Positions 28,251 to 37,121 are shown, numbered from the stretch's first letter. The stretch is DNA of 58,369 nt from Myxococcaceae bacterium (GCA_022842905.1 JALHOS010000003.1:1-58369), one strand, 5' to 3'. The notes: generated by a model from the sequence alone, not told the origin. Numbers and translations are program-made.

Positions 28251-29161
28251 AGGCACGGCTCGAAGCGATCCAGGCGCAGCTCGGGCCGGACACGACGGCG
28301 TTCCGGCTGATCGACGAGCCGGACGTCACCGTGGACTGGTTCGACGGCGTCGCGGTGCTGTCGACCTACGCCGACTTTGGCCCAGAGGAAGAGGCGCGCT
28401 GGGCCGATCGCCTCCGAGCCGAGTGCGCGGCCCGCGCCGTGTACGTGAAGCGACGACCGAAGGAAGCGCGGCACCTCTCGAACGTTCGCCCGGAGGAGCT
28501 GGCGCCGCCGACGCCGCTGGCCGGGGACTCAGTGGACTCGCTCGAGGTGCTCGAGCGCGGGCTCCGCTTCGAGATCCGCCCCAGCAACGGCCTGTCTGTG
28601 GGGCTGTACCTCGACGCACGAGACGCCCGCGCCTGGGTACAGGCGCACGCCGAGGCTCGCCGGGTCGCCAACTTCTTCGCCTACACCTGTGGCTTCGGCG
28701 TCGCGGCGCTGAAGGGGAGGGCGGCCCGCGCGGTGAACGTCGACGTATCGCGCAAGGTGCTCGACTGGGGCGCGCTCAACACGACGAAGAACCGGTTCGA
28801 GGCCAACCCGCGGGACTTCATCGCCGGAGACGCGTTCGACTGGCTGCGGCGGCTCCACAAGAAGGGCGATCGGTTCGATCTGGTGATCGTCGATCCGCCG
28901 GGCTTCGCCACCACCAAGGGCAGCCGCTTCAGCGCGGCCCAGGACTACCACCAGCTGGCGGCGCGAGCGGCCGAGCTGCTCGCGCCGGGCGGGCAGCTGC
29001 TCTTGCTGTGCAACGTCGCGGCGATGACCTGGGCGGACTTCGACGGTCAGCTCCGGCGAGCGCTCGGGCCTTCGGCGCTCAGCGGGGAACGCCTGGGCGC
29101 GAGCGCGGTCGACTTCGCCTCGACGCACCCGCTCAAGGGGCGAGTCGTCGCGGCGCCGTGA
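28247..29161 (+). CDS. Class I SAM-dependent methyltransferase, RlmI/RlmK-like
   Basis: 304 residues. The C-terminal two thirds are a Rossmann-type methyltransferase: motif I is NFFAYTCGFGVAALKG, motif II NVDVSRKVLDWG, and the catalytic-loop motif IV is VIVDPPGFATTKGSRFS, followed by QDYHQLAARAAELLAPGG. These match the 23S rRNA cytosine-5 / guanine-7 methyltransferase family of RlmI and RlmK. It lacks an obvious PUA domain of full length at the N-terminus, so the RNA target cannot be named. GTG start overlaps the amidohydrolase stop; its 3' end overlaps the convergent membrane zincin gene by 29 bases. Confidence 0.83.
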   Translation: MKARLEAIQAQLGPDTTAFRLIDEPDVTVDWFDGVAVLSTYADFGPEEEARWADRLRAECAARAVYVKRRPKEARHLSNVRPEELAPPTPLAGDSVDSLEVLERGLRFEIRPSNGLSVGLYLDARDARAWVQAHAEARRVANFFAYTCGFGVAALKGRAARAVNVDVSRKVLDWGALNTTKNRFEANPRDFIAGDAFDWLRRLHKKGDRFDLVIVDPPGFATTKGSRFSAAQDYHQLAARAAELLAPGGQLLLLCNVAAMTWADFDGQLRRALGPSALSGERLGASAVDFASTHPLKGRVVAAP

Positions 29162-30185
29162 GGGCCTCCTCGTCGTCGGGCGCGGCCTCCGCGACGTGCA
29201 CGCGCCAGGGCGGTCCGGGAGGTGGCCACCGCAAGGGCAGCGTCTCGAGCGCACCTTCGTCGTTGGCGGCGCTCGTCGGGTTCATCACGAGGTGGAGGGC
29301 GGCGTCCTCCACGGCCTCGCGCTGCGCTTGCTCGGCCCGTCGGCGCAGCACGGTGCGGCGGCGCACGAAGTGAGCGACGACCAGCAGCGCGCCCGCGACG
29401 GCCCAGGCGGCCGATTCGCTGGTGAGCACGATCCACCAGGGGTACAGGCCGGGCAGGGTGTCGCGGAACGCGCGCTCTTCCATGCCCAGGGAACGGCCGA
29501 AGGCCTTGGCGAACGCCAGCTCGAAGTGATCGCCGCGCTGCCGGTGGTCGACCAGCCGCGCGAAGCCCGCCGCGCCGTGCCGACCTTGCAGGAACTCCAC
29601 GAACGCGACCGACTGCGCGTAGGCGTACTGCACGTCGTCGGGGCGCTCGGGGAAGCGCTCGGCGAGATCGTCGAAGTGAAACAGCCGGCCAAAGGCGACG
29701 GCCTGCGCCAGCGTGGTGAACTGGGTCCAGCGGAAGCGCCGCTCGCCGGTGACGGACTGGGCGAGCCCTTCCTGGAACCAGTGTGGCCACCCGTCAGCCA
29801 GCTGGCCGAGCGCGACGTGGACCAGCTCGTGGCGCACCGTCAGCGGTCCGTCGGGCTGGTTGAGCGAGCGCCCTTCGACGAGCACGACGTTGGCGCTCGG
29901 GTACGCCAGCGCGACGGCCCAGCTCGGAGGCGTGCCACCCGGCAGCGCGATCGCCTCGTACTCCTCACGGCCTAGACCGACGCGCACCTCGGTGACGCCC
30001 GGCCAGTCGCGCCCCAGCGCCGCGACGATCTGGCTGCGCGCCGCCTCGAGTTCGTCTGCGAGCTTGGTCGCCGAACCACGGGCCGCGGCCGTCGAGCGCA
30101 CGTCGAAGTGTTCGGTCCGCGCGACGGTGCTCAGCTCCGGGGGAGCCGAGGACACCACCAGGGACAGGAGGACGGCGAGCGTCAT
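29133..30185 (-). CDS. Membrane-anchored zincin metallopeptidase (peptidase MA-like)
   Basis: 350 residues. A short signal peptide (MTLAVLLSLVVSSAP) is followed by an extracytoplasmic gluzincin domain with RHELVHVALG, where HExxH binds zinc, and WFQEGLAQS, whose Glu is the third ligand (about residues 118-145). A transmembrane helix follows at about 248-270 (WIVLTSESAAWAVAGALLVV), and the last ~80 residues, Arg-rich then acidic, would be cytoplasmic. ATG start. Substrate unknown. The tail-to-tail overlap with the RlmI-like gene is real on both strands because both proteins show family motifs well outside the 29-base overlap. Confidence 0.78.
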   Translation of the reverse strand: MTLAVLLSLVVSSAPPELSTVARTEHFDVRSTAAARGSATKLADELEAARSQIVAALGRDWPGVTEVRVGLGREEYEAIALPGGTPPSWAVALAYPSANVVLVEGRSLNQPDGPLTVRHELVHVALGQLADGWPHWFQEGLAQSVTGERRFRWTQFTTLAQAVAFGRLFHFDDLAERFPERPDDVQYAYAQSVAFVEFLQGRHGAAGFARLVDHRQRGDHFELAFAKAFGRSLGMEERAFRDTLPGLYPWWIVLTSESAAWAVAGALLVVAHFVRRRTVLRRRAEQAQREAVEDAALHLVMNPTSAANDEGALETLPLRWPPPGPPWRVHVAEAAPDDEEALTAPRRLAP

Positions 30186-30261
30186 GGGCCGTCACGAGTA
30201 ACGCACGGTTTGGGGGTGTCGAGGCAGCCGGCCCGTTCGGGCTGTGCCCACCAGCCGAGGT

Positions 30262-30732
30262 TCAGCGGGAAGGCTGGAGGAGCTGCTGGAGCCTCGGCGT
30301 GAGGTCGGCGACGGCTCCCGGGCCCTTGATCGACCCTTCGATCTGCCGCCCGCTCGCGCGCCCGTCCGCGCCAGGCACCGCGAACAGCGGGATCAGGTTC
30401 GACCGATACCCGGCGAGCTCGAGCCGCTCAGCGTCGACGTCCGAGTCGAACGTCACCAGGTCCAACTGCGGGAAGGCCGCGTCGAGCTGGCCCTTCTCCG
30501 CCGCGTCGTGGAAGTGCCGGCAGGGCTCACACCAGGTCGCCCCGACGTAAACCAAGAGCGATCGGCCGGCAGGCGCGCTCGTGCGCAGGCGCTCGGCGAC
30601 GGACGCGGCGAGATCACCGGCGTGCGGCCCTTCGATCAACCGCACCTTCCCTGAAGGCGGAGCGCTCTTCGTCGTGCAGGCCCCGAGCAGCAGCAACGAC
30701 ACCGCCACCAGGCCGATCAGCCGCGCCGTCAT
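30262..30732 (-). CDS. Thioredoxin-like lipoprotein
   Basis: 156 residues. Signal with lipobox LLLGAC at the N-terminus, then a thioredoxin fold: strand [10 protein letters not shown], active site [10 protein letters not shown] (CxxC), and the cis-Pro region [11 protein letters not shown]. It probably reduces or isomerises disulfides, or delivers electrons, on the periplasmic side. ATG start overlaps the stop of the DUF167 gene (ATGA), so it is the last gene of the proC operon. Confidence 0.82.
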   Translation of the reverse strand: MTARLIGLVAVSLLLLGACTTKSAPPSGKVRLIEGPHAGDLAASVAERLRTSAPAGRSLLVYVGATWCEPCRHFHDAAEKGQLDAAFPQLDLVTFDSDVDAERLELAGYRSNLIPLFAVPGADGRASGRQIEGSIKGPGAVADLTPRLQQLLQPSR

Positions 30733-31031
30733 GTGTCCGTCACTCCGACCGCCGCGAGTGCCTCCCGGACCTCGGCGACCTCACGGGCAATGGCGAGCCG
30801 CTTGCGCCGAGACGTCTGTCCGTCCACCAAGACGATCGCCGCCTTTCGCACGGCGCAGACCTCGGCCAGGAAGTCGATCAGCGCGGCGTTGGCTTCGCCG
30901 TCCACCGGAGGGGCCGCCAAGGCGATCTTCAGCCTGCCGTCGTGTGGGCCGACACACTTGGTGCGTGACGCGCGCGGCTGGACCAGCACCGAGAGCTCAC
31001 AGCCGGTAGGCGTGGCCTTCAGCCAGCTCAT
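30729..31031 (-). CDS. DUF167/YggU family protein
   Basis: 100 residues, the usual size of this small alpha/beta family. Signature segments are [20 protein letters not shown] and [18 protein letters not shown]. Function of the family is not established. Its neighbours here (proC, divIVA) are the ones found with yggU in many bacteria. ATG start overlaps the divIVA stop by 4 bases and its own stop overlaps the thioredoxin-like gene, so the three are translationally coupled. Confidence 0.88.
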   Translation of the reverse strand: MSWLKATPTGCELSVLVQPRASRTKCVGPHDGRLKIALAAPPVDGEANAALIDFLAEVCAVRKAAIVLVDGQTSRRKRLAIAREVAEVREALAAVGVTDT

Positions 31032-31522
31032 GCCGAGTCGGACTTCTTTCGCAGGTACGCCACGTCGGCCTGCGCGGGGGTCTTGAACGTCTCGAGGAGC
31101 TTCTGGTGCGCGCCGATGATCGACTCGAGCTGCGCTTCGAACTGCACCTTCTGGCGCTTGAGCTCGTTGAGCTCTCCGACCAGGCCGACGAGGCGGTCGT
31201 TCGCGCCGGCGATGATCCGTTCGGCTTGCAGCTCGGCTTCGGCCACGAGCACCTCGGCCTCCTTCTTGGCCTGGGCCTTGACGTCCTCGCTGATCCGCTG
31301 CGCGGTGACCATGGTCTCCTGGAGCGTCTTCTCCCGCTCGAGGTGCTGCTCGAGGCGCGTCTGCACACGGCCCAGCTCGTCCTTGAGCGAGATGTTGTCC
31401 CGCACCACGTCTTCGAACTCGGCGGCGGCCAGCTCGAGGAACCCTTCGACCTCCTTCTTGGCGTAGCCGCGCAGGCTCACCTCGAAGCGCTTCTGCCGAA
31501 TGTCCAGCGGGGTCATCTTCAT
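31028..31522 (-). CDS. DivIVA-domain coiled-coil protein
   Basis: 164 residues. The N-terminal [28 protein letters not shown] is the membrane-binding DivIVA domain, followed from about residue 35 to 150 by a heptad-rich coiled coil with many Glu, Lys and Leu. DivIVA proteins sense curved membrane at septa and poles and recruit partners. ATG start. It lies 39 bases after proC and is coupled to yggU, an order also seen around the divIVA-type genes of other phyla. In Myxococcota a role in polarity or division is plausible. Confidence 0.85.
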   Translation of the reverse strand: MKMTPLDIRQKRFEVSLRGYAKKEVEGFLELAAAEFEDVVRDNISLKDELGRVQTRLEQHLEREKTLQETMVTAQRISEDVKAQAKKEAEVLVAEAELQAERIIAGANDRLVGLVGELNELKRQKVQFEAQLESIIGAHQKLLETFKTPAQADVAYLRKKSDSA

Positions 31523-31561
31523 GGCGGGTCTCGGGGTCCGGCTTGGGGGAAGGGAAGCAGG

Positions 31562-32386
31562 TTACGGCTTGTCGAGGAAGATCTGGCCCAGCTCTTTGGC
31601 GCGCCGGGTCGCCGCTTCGACGGCGTCGATCAGTGTCGTGCGCAGGCCGCCGGCCTCGAGCGTGTGCAGGCCGGCGATCGCCGTGCCTCCGGGGCTGGTG
31701 ACCTGATCCTTGAGCGTGCCGGGGTGGGCCTGCGTCTCGAGCAGCAGCTGGGCGCTGCCCAGCACCGTCTGCGCGGCCAACTTCAGCGCGACGTGCCGCG
31801 ACAGGCCGACCTTCACGCCCGCATCCGACAGCGCCTCGATGATGAGGAAGATGTACGCCGGGCCGGAGCCGGACAGACCCGTCACCGCGTCGAGCAGCAC
31901 CTCGTCGACGACCGTGGTGATGCCCACCGCGGCGAAGAGCTTCGTCACCAGCGTGAGGTCTTCAGGCGTCGCGTGCTCGCCAGCCGACAGCGCCGTCGCG
32001 CCTTGGCCCACCAAGCAGGGCGTGTTGGGCATGGTGCGCACCACACGCGTATTCGGGCCCAGTCGCCGCTCGATCGCCGCGATCGGCACGCCGGCAGCGA
32101 CGGACACCACGAGCTTGCTGGCGTCCATGACCGGCGCGATCTGCACCAGCAGCTTGTCGAGCGCCTGGGGCTTGACCGCCAGCACCACCACCTGTGCGCG
32201 GCGGGCGGCTTCGACGTTGTCCATGCCCACGGTGATGCCGTGCAACGCCTCGAGCTCGGCCTTGCGCTCGGCGCGCCGCACCGTCCCGCTGATCGCGCTC
32301 GGCGACACCCCGGCCCGCAGCAGGCCCTTGATCAGCGCGTTGGCCATGTTCCCCGCGCCGAGGAACGCGAACGTCGTGTCCTTCAC
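31562..32386 (-). CDS. proC: Pyrroline-5-carboxylate reductase
   Basis: 274 residues. Last step of proline synthesis: NAD(P)H reduction of pyrroline-5-carboxylate, cytoplasm. The N-terminal Rossmann motif is [16 protein letters not shown], followed by [21 protein letters not shown], and the C-terminal signature [21 protein letters not shown] with the substrate-binding Ser-Gly-Ser. Length matches the family. GTG start overlaps the HEAT-repeat gene stop by 4 bases. Second gene of an operon that continues into divIVA, yggU and a thioredoxin-like lipoprotein. Confidence 0.96.
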   Translation of the reverse strand: MKDTTFAFLGAGNMANALIKGLLRAGVSPSAISGTVRRAERKAELEALHGITVGMDNVEAARRAQVVVLAVKPQALDKLLVQIAPVMDASKLVVSVAAGVPIAAIERRLGPNTRVVRTMPNTPCLVGQGATALSAGEHATPEDLTLVTKLFAAVGITTVVDEVLLDAVTGLSGSGPAYIFLIIEALSDAGVKVGLSRHVALKLAAQTVLGSAQLLLETQAHPGTLKDQVTSPGGTAIAGLHTLEAGGLRTTLIDAVEAATRRAKELGQIFLDKP

Positions 32387-32961
32387 GGCTGGACTCCAGG
32401 GCGGCGCTGCGGCAGCTCGGCGACCGATCGGCGGGCCGCGGCGAGGACGGCGCCGGGGTAGTTGGTGGCGCGAGCGATCGTGTTGACCAGCCGCAGGGCG
32501 CTGGGGGTGTTCTGGTAGACGAGCAGCTCCATCGCCAGGGCCTTGGTGGCTTCGGTCGCGGCGGGGTGGTGCACGACGTTGCGAAGGATCTCCTCGGCGC
32601 GCGGGTGCCGAATGGCGCCCACCGCCCGCACCGCCGCCCGGCTGAGGCTCACGTTCGGATCGATCGCCAGCTGCGCCAGCGGGTTGAGCGCACGAGGATC
32701 ACCGAGCAGGCCCAGGTCTTCGATCGCCTGAATCCGAACCTCGAGCGGCGCGGGCTCGAACGCCCAGAGCACGCCGCGGAGCACCGCTGCCTCACTCGCG
32801 CCGGTCTGCAAGGGCTTGGGCGCCGGCGCAGGGACCGGGGCGGGCTCCGCGTCTTCCTGGCCGCCGCTCGCGAGGAGCGACGCTGGCTTCTTGGGCCCCG
32901 GCCCGGCCTGAGCGGTGAGCGCGACGAGAGGGAGGACGAGCAGCCAGCGCATGACGTTCAT
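32383..32961 (-). CDS. Exported HEAT-repeat protein
   Basis: 192 residues from ATG at 32961, chosen because it begins a good signal peptide (NVMRWLLVLPLVALTAQA). A Pro/Ala linker (PAPVPAPAPKP) is followed by HEAT-type helical pairs: IQAIEDLGLLGDPRALNPLAQLAID, then ALRAVGAIRHPRAEEIL-like repeats. Such repeats make protein-binding scaffolds. The frame is open up to 33039 but that region belongs to the divergent promoter of the J-domain gene. First gene of the proC operon (4-base overlap). Confidence 0.75.
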   Translation of the reverse strand: MNVMRWLLVLPLVALTAQAGPGPKKPASLLASGGQEDAEPAPVPAPAPKPLQTGASEAAVLRGVLWAFEPAPLEVRIQAIEDLGLLGDPRALNPLAQLAIDPNVSLSRAAVRAVGAIRHPRAEEILRNVVHHPAATEATKALAMELLVYQNTPSALRLVNTIARATNYPGAVLAAARRSVAELPQRRPGVQP

Positions 32962-33059
32962 GATGCCCCACGGGAAAAGGCGGCCAATTTTTTGCGTCGA
33001 TCCACCACGGGCGTACAACGCGTCACACGCCTGTAGCACAGCCCAAAAGGAACGAGCGC

Positions 33060-33557
33060 ATGCGCCAGCCCACCCAGTCCGTCACGCTCGAAGACGTCGA
33101 CGTCGAGTGCACGCACTGTGGGATCAAGATGGCCAGCCACAGCGGGGGTGGCGGGACGATCCTCTACTTCCACTGCGCGTCCTGTCAGCGGTGGACGACG
33201 AGCATGTACAGCGAGGTCTTCCGCGCGGACACGAAAATGCGGGCGCGCGCCAAGTCTGCCGCCGCACCTCAGCCGAACGTTGCCACGGCGGGGCGCACCG
33301 CGCTGGGCACCGTCAAGGAGCACCTCGAGCGCTGGCTGCGCGGTCTCGAGGCGCAGAACCCGTACCGGATCCTCGGCGTGGAAGCCGACTCGAGCGACGA
33401 GCAGGTGCGGGAGCGCTACCTGGCGCTGGCCCGGCAGCACCACCCTGACCGCGGCGGACAAGCCCAGGAGATGCGCCGCATCAACGACGCCTACGAGCGC
33501 ATTCGCGCCGACCGACACTTGGCTCACGCGCCGCGGCCCGCCTTCGCGACGCTCTGA
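33060..33557 (+). CDS. Zinc-ribbon plus J-domain protein
   Basis: 165 residues. N-terminal CTHCGIKM and CASCQRW (two CxxC pairs about 20 apart) form a zinc ribbon; a basic linker follows; the C-terminal ~65 residues are a J domain, NPYRILGVEADSSDEQVRERY, with the HPD tripeptide in QHHPDRGG. J domains stimulate Hsp70 ATPase. The order is reversed compared with DnaJ, which starts with the J domain, and there is no Gly/Phe region. ATG follows AAAAGGAACG. The 3' end overlaps the convergent SpoIIM-type gene by 34 bases. Confidence 0.82.
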   Translation: MRQPTQSVTLEDVDVECTHCGIKMASHSGGGGTILYFHCASCQRWTTSMYSEVFRADTKMRARAKSAAAPQPNVATAGRTALGTVKEHLERWLRGLEAQNPYRILGVEADSSDEQVRERYLALARQHHPDRGGQAQEMRRINDAYERIRADRHLAHAPRPAFATL

Positions 33558-34519
33558 TCCGCCTCGCGTCCTCGACCGGCGCGCAACAGGTAGGCCCACA
33601 GCCCGGCCCCCAAGCTCAGCCCAATGGTCGCCTTGAGCGCCGTCGGGAACAGCGGGCCTGGGCTCACGAACCCCTCGATGAGCCCGATGCCGACCAACAT
33701 GGGCGCCGAGCCGAGCACCGCGGCGATCGCCGGGCGAGCGCGAAGGCGCAGGGCCTCCATGCGCGGGAGCTCCCCGGGGAAGACCAACCCGCGAGCCAGC
33801 GCCAGGCCCGCGGCGCCGCTGATCACGATCACCGACAGCTCCACTGGCCCGTGAGCCGAGATGAAGTCGAGGATCCCCGGGAGCAGGCCGTGGTTGGCGC
33901 AATGCGCCGCGACCCCACCCAAGGACAGCCCATTGATGACGAGGGCGAAGACCGTCAGCACGCCGAAGGTCAGCCCGCCGGCGGCCGCTTGGAGGCAGAC
34001 CTTCAGGTTGTTGAGGAAGATCGTCGTCGCCAGCTCGGACGGCACGAGCTGGCGGAGCGCCCGGTCCGTCCACAGCTGCTTGTTCGCCACGCTGTCGCGC
34101 AAGTGCTGCGGCACCAGCGTGCGCGCCGCCTCGTCGTCGACGCCGACCACCAGCGCCGACAAGACCACCCCGCCGATGAAGAGCGCCGCCGAGAGCTGCA
34201 GCTCCACTCGCAGCGCGCGCAGCTGCGTGGGAAACGTGTGCGCGTAGAACTCACGCAGGCCGCCCAACACGTCGGTCTGTGAGCGGTAGACGCCCGCGCG
34301 AGCCTTGGCGCCCAGCTGGGTGAGGTAGCGCTCGACGTCGCTGCCGCCGTAGTGCGCCTGGACGAAGGCGAGATCACTCGCCGCCTGGCGGTGGAGCCGA
34401 TCGAGCCGCTGGAGATCCGCCAGCGTCTGCCGCTCCGCTCCGAGCCGAGCCAGCGCCCCGTCAAGCGCCTGCCAGTCCGCCTGACGACGCTGCACGAAGC
34501 GCGCGAGGGGCTCGGTCAT
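33524..34519 (-). CDS. SpoIIM/DUF95-family membrane protein
   Basis: 331 residues from the ATG at 34519. The N-terminal ~110 residues are soluble and helical. Then come five or so membrane segments, with the family region FLNNLKVCLQAAAGGLTFGVLTV and the end of a hydrophilic loop AHCANHGLLPGILDFISAHGPVELSVIVISGAAG, which is characteristic of stage II sporulation protein M relatives found in non-spore-formers. Start overlaps the RDD gene stop (ATGA). RDD-SpoIIM pairs are common and of unknown role, often with MoxR ATPase and DUF58 genes; those are not present here. Confidence 0.85.
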   Translation of the reverse strand: MTEPLARFVQRRQADWQALDGALARLGAERQTLADLQRLDRLHRQAASDLAFVQAHYGGSDVERYLTQLGAKARAGVYRSQTDVLGGLREFYAHTFPTQLRALRVELQLSAALFIGGVVLSALVVGVDDEAARTLVPQHLRDSVANKQLWTDRALRQLVPSELATTIFLNNLKVCLQAAAGGLTFGVLTVFALVINGLSLGGVAAHCANHGLLPGILDFISAHGPVELSVIVISGAAGLALARGLVFPGELPRMEALRLRARPAIAAVLGSAPMLVGIGLIEGFVSPGPLFPTALKATIGLSLGAGLWAYLLRAGRGREADQSVAKAGRGA

Positions 34520-35208
34520 GACGCCTTGCCCTCGAGGAAGCGCAGCAAGTCGTCCAGCCCCCCGGCCTGGGTGGCGGGATCGGCGCCGAGCTTCGCGGCG
34601 AGCTGTCGGGCCACCGCGAGCTGCGCCTCGGGGCTCAGCGTGTCCAGGCGGCGCAGGAAGCTCTGGAGCGCCTCGAGATCCTCGTGCCCCAGGCCGGCCG
34701 CAGCCTCCGTCGTGTACCCGCTGAGCGACACCTGCTGCTCTCGCACCAACACCGTGCCCGCCGCGAGATCGCCCAGCCGCCGCTGGAGCGGGTCGATGAA
34801 CATGCTCACGAGCCCGACCGGGTAGCAGGCAGGCGCGAAGTCGATGACTCGAAGCAGGTTGCGGATCGCGCTCTCGGTGACGCCCACCGGCGAGCCGTCG
34901 AGCTTCACCACGCGGATCTTCGCCCAGCGCTTGCCCGGCGTCTGGCCGTTCCACGCCACCTCGAAGGCCGTCCAGTACACCCAGACCGCGCTGAAGCTGA
35001 GGACCGCGGAGAACACGCGCCAGGCCGACGTGAGGCCGACGAACCAGCCGTAGACGTCTTCGCGGAGCAGTGAGAAGCCGAAGTAGACGACCAGCAGCGT
35101 CAGCCCGATGAGGCTCACGTCCGCCGCCTGGGCGATCGCTCTCGCACCGACCCCCGCCAGAGGGAGCTTCAGGGCGACCCGCTCAGGAGTGGCGACCGAG
35201 AGCTTCAC
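34516..35208 (-). CDS. RDD-family membrane protein
   Basis: 230 residues. The first ~150 residues form the RDD domain: GVGARAIAQAADVSLIG (the RDD arginine and aspartate positions read R and D), a second helix, then WNGQTPGKRWAKIRVVKLDG, which is the conserved loop, and RNLLRVIDFAP. The last ~80 residues are cytoplasmic and helical (LSPEAQLAVARQLAAKLGAD). Function unknown; suspected ion or small-molecule transport. It follows rsmB by 15 bases and overlaps the SpoIIM-type gene by 4. Confidence 0.87.
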   Translation of the reverse strand: MKLSVATPERVALKLPLAGVGARAIAQAADVSLIGLTLLVVYFGFSLLREDVYGWFVGLTSAWRVFSAVLSFSAVWVYWTAFEVAWNGQTPGKRWAKIRVVKLDGSPVGVTESAIRNLLRVIDFAPACYPVGLVSMFIDPLQRRLGDLAAGTVLVREQQVSLSGYTTEAAAGLGHEDLEALQSFLRRLDTLSPEAQLAVARQLAAKLGADPATQAGGLDDLLRFLEGKAS

Positions 35209-35223
35209 GCGAGGAAGGAGTGC

Positions 35224-36543
35224 CTACTTGGTGCGAGCGAGCACCGCGCCGAAGAACCCGTCGGTGCCGTGCCGGTGGGGGAAGAGGCGCAGCGTGCCGG
35301 CGATCGTGCAGTCAGTGGCGGATCCCAGCAGCGCCTGGGCGTCGACCAACGTGTACTCGGGGTGCCTCCCGAGGAACTCGTCGACGATCTCCTCGTTCTC
35401 CTCGCGGAGCAGCGAACAGGTCCCGTACACGAGCCGGCCCCCGGGCTTGACCAGGCGCGCGAAGCGCTCGATCAGCTCGCGCTGGCGCTTGGTGTGATCC
35501 GCGAGCACCTGATCGTCGAAGCGGTAGCGCGCGTCGGGTTTTCGCCTCAGCGTGCCCGTCCCCGTGCACGGCGCGTCGACCAGCACGCGCTCGGCGGTGC
35601 CCTCGAGGGCCTTGAGCGTCTGATCCGCGTCGGCAGCGGCCGGGGGCAGCACGATCGTCCTCACGTTGTGGACTCCGGCGCGCCGAGCCCGCGTCTTGAG
35701 CTCTCCCAGCCGCTTGACGTCCACGTCCAACGCGATCAGCTCACCCTTGTTCCCGAGCTGCGCTGCCAGCTGCAGCGTCTTGCCTCCAGCGCCCGCGCAG
35801 GCGTCGATCACCCGGCCCTTGGCGCCGTCCATGAGCTGCCCGAGCAGCTGGCTGCCCTCGTCTTGGACCTCGAACAGCCCCTTCTTGAAGGGCTCGAGCG
35901 CGTAGACGTTGACGCGCGTCTCGAGGAACAGGCCGAGCGGGGAGCGGGGCGCCTGTCGAACGCGAACCCCGACGGCCTCGAGCTCCCGTTGGACTTGGTC
36001 TCGGCTGGCCTTGAGCGTGTTGACGCGAACGCACAGCGGGGCGCGCTCGTTCAGCGCGTTGACCGCCGCCACCGCGTCATCGCCGAGCTGCTCCGACAGC
36101 CGCCGCGCGAGGCTGTCCGGCAGGCTGGCTTCGACGGCCAGGCGCTCGACGGCGGACAGGCTCCCCAGCGTCGACGGCCCGGTGACCTTCGCGAGCTGCG
36201 CGGCGGCCTCGCCTGGGAGCGCCAGCGCGTCGACCACCTCCGAGGGGCTCTCTCCGTCGAGCACCCGAGAGACGGCGAAGCGGAAGAGATCGACCTGCGT
36301 CTCCGGGCGCTTGTCGAGCTTGCCGAAGGCCTTGGGCAGCAGGTGGTCCACCAGGCGCTGTCGGCGCAGCAGGGCGTAGACGCGCTCGGCCACAGCGCGC
36401 CGCTCCGTCGAGTACAGCGTGCGCTTGCTGCGCAGCACGTGATCCACCGCGCGATCCGACAGCCATTGCTCGTGGCGGACCAGCCCGTACGCCTCCAGGC
36501 ACGCCTGCAGCACCAGATCTTCTCGAACCGCTCGTTTGCTCAT
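35224..36543 (-). CDS. RsmB-type 16S rRNA cytosine-5 methyltransferase
   Basis: 439 residues. An N-terminal NusB-like helical RNA-binding domain (1-150) precedes the NOL1/NOP2/Sun methyltransferase domain: VQDEGSQLLG, SAM motif DACAGAGGKTLQLA, DVDVKRLGELK, and the two active-site cysteines in VDAPCTGTGTLRRKPD and YGTCSLLREENEE. The family methylates C967 of 16S rRNA with SAM. ATG start at 36543 overlaps the stop of the upstream membrane-protein gene. Genes for an RDD and a SpoIIM-type protein follow closely, which is not the usual fmt-rsmB setting. Confidence 0.88.
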   Translation of the reverse strand: MSKRAVREDLVLQACLEAYGLVRHEQWLSDRAVDHVLRSKRTLYSTERRAVAERVYALLRRQRLVDHLLPKAFGKLDKRPETQVDLFRFAVSRVLDGESPSEVVDALALPGEAAAQLAKVTGPSTLGSLSAVERLAVEASLPDSLARRLSEQLGDDAVAAVNALNERAPLCVRVNTLKASRDQVQRELEAVGVRVRQAPRSPLGLFLETRVNVYALEPFKKGLFEVQDEGSQLLGQLMDGAKGRVIDACAGAGGKTLQLAAQLGNKGELIALDVDVKRLGELKTRARRAGVHNVRTIVLPPAAADADQTLKALEGTAERVLVDAPCTGTGTLRRKPDARYRFDDQVLADHTKRQRELIERFARLVKPGGRLVYGTCSLLREENEEIVDEFLGRHPEYTLVDAQALLGSATDCTIAGTLRLFPHRHGTDGFFGAVLARTK

Positions 36544-37121
36544 ACCGGCGCGCTCCGGTCGCCGCGAAAGACCCAGCTCAGCCCGACGGCCACCGACACG
36601 ACCACGAGGGCGGCGCCGAACACCCACGGCACCCACGGCGGCAAGCGCGACGGCTGCACCGTGACGATCGCGCCGACCACCTTCGAGCGACCGCCGCGGA
36701 ACGCGATCTCGAGCACGTGCGGGCCCTCCTGCCGAGGCGTCACCGTCGTCGTCCACAGGCCACCTTCGCCGCGCTGAACCGTCACCACCGCGCCGGGATC
36801 GTGGCCTTCGAGGCTCTCGATCCGCAGCGCCTTGGACTTGTCGAGCAGGGCCTGCACGGGCCGCAACGTCACCGTGATGGGGCCGCTGAACTCGGGCCCG
36901 TCGATCGTCCCCACCGAGAGCGACACGTTCAGGGCCTCGCCGACCCGCGGGAGCGCGGAGGACGTTGAGCCGCGCAGCCGGTGTTCCGCGTCGGCCCACG
37001 CGAGCTCGAGCACCGCGCCGGAGTCGTTCACCTTGAGCCGGTTGGCCGGGCCCAGCGCCGTGAGCGCTTCCTCAGGGGCGACCTGGCTCAGCAGAAAGGT
37101 GAGGTAAACACTCGCAAACAT
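36540..37121 (-). CDS. Membrane-anchored beta-rich protein of unknown function
   Basis: 193 residues. N-terminal signal (MFASVYLTFLLSQVAPE), a periplasmic beta-rich domain of about 140 residues that looks Ig-like (TIDGPEFSGPITVTLRP, EGPHVLEIAFRGG), then a transmembrane helix at about 165-187 (WVPWVFGAALVVVSVAVGLSW) and a short tail. No named family recognised. ATG start at 37121 lies only 39 bases from the divergent kinase start, and its first codon touches the kinase -35 element. First gene of the rsmB-RDD-SpoIIM unit. Confidence 0.65.
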   Translation of the reverse strand: MFASVYLTFLLSQVAPEEALTALGPANRLKVNDSGAVLELAWADAEHRLRGSTSSALPRVGEALNVSLSVGTIDGPEFSGPITVTLRPVQALLDKSKALRIESLEGHDPGAVVTVQRGEGGLWTTTVTPRQEGPHVLEIAFRGGRSKVVGAIVTVQPSRLPPWVPWVFGAALVVVSVAVGLSWVFRGDRSAPV

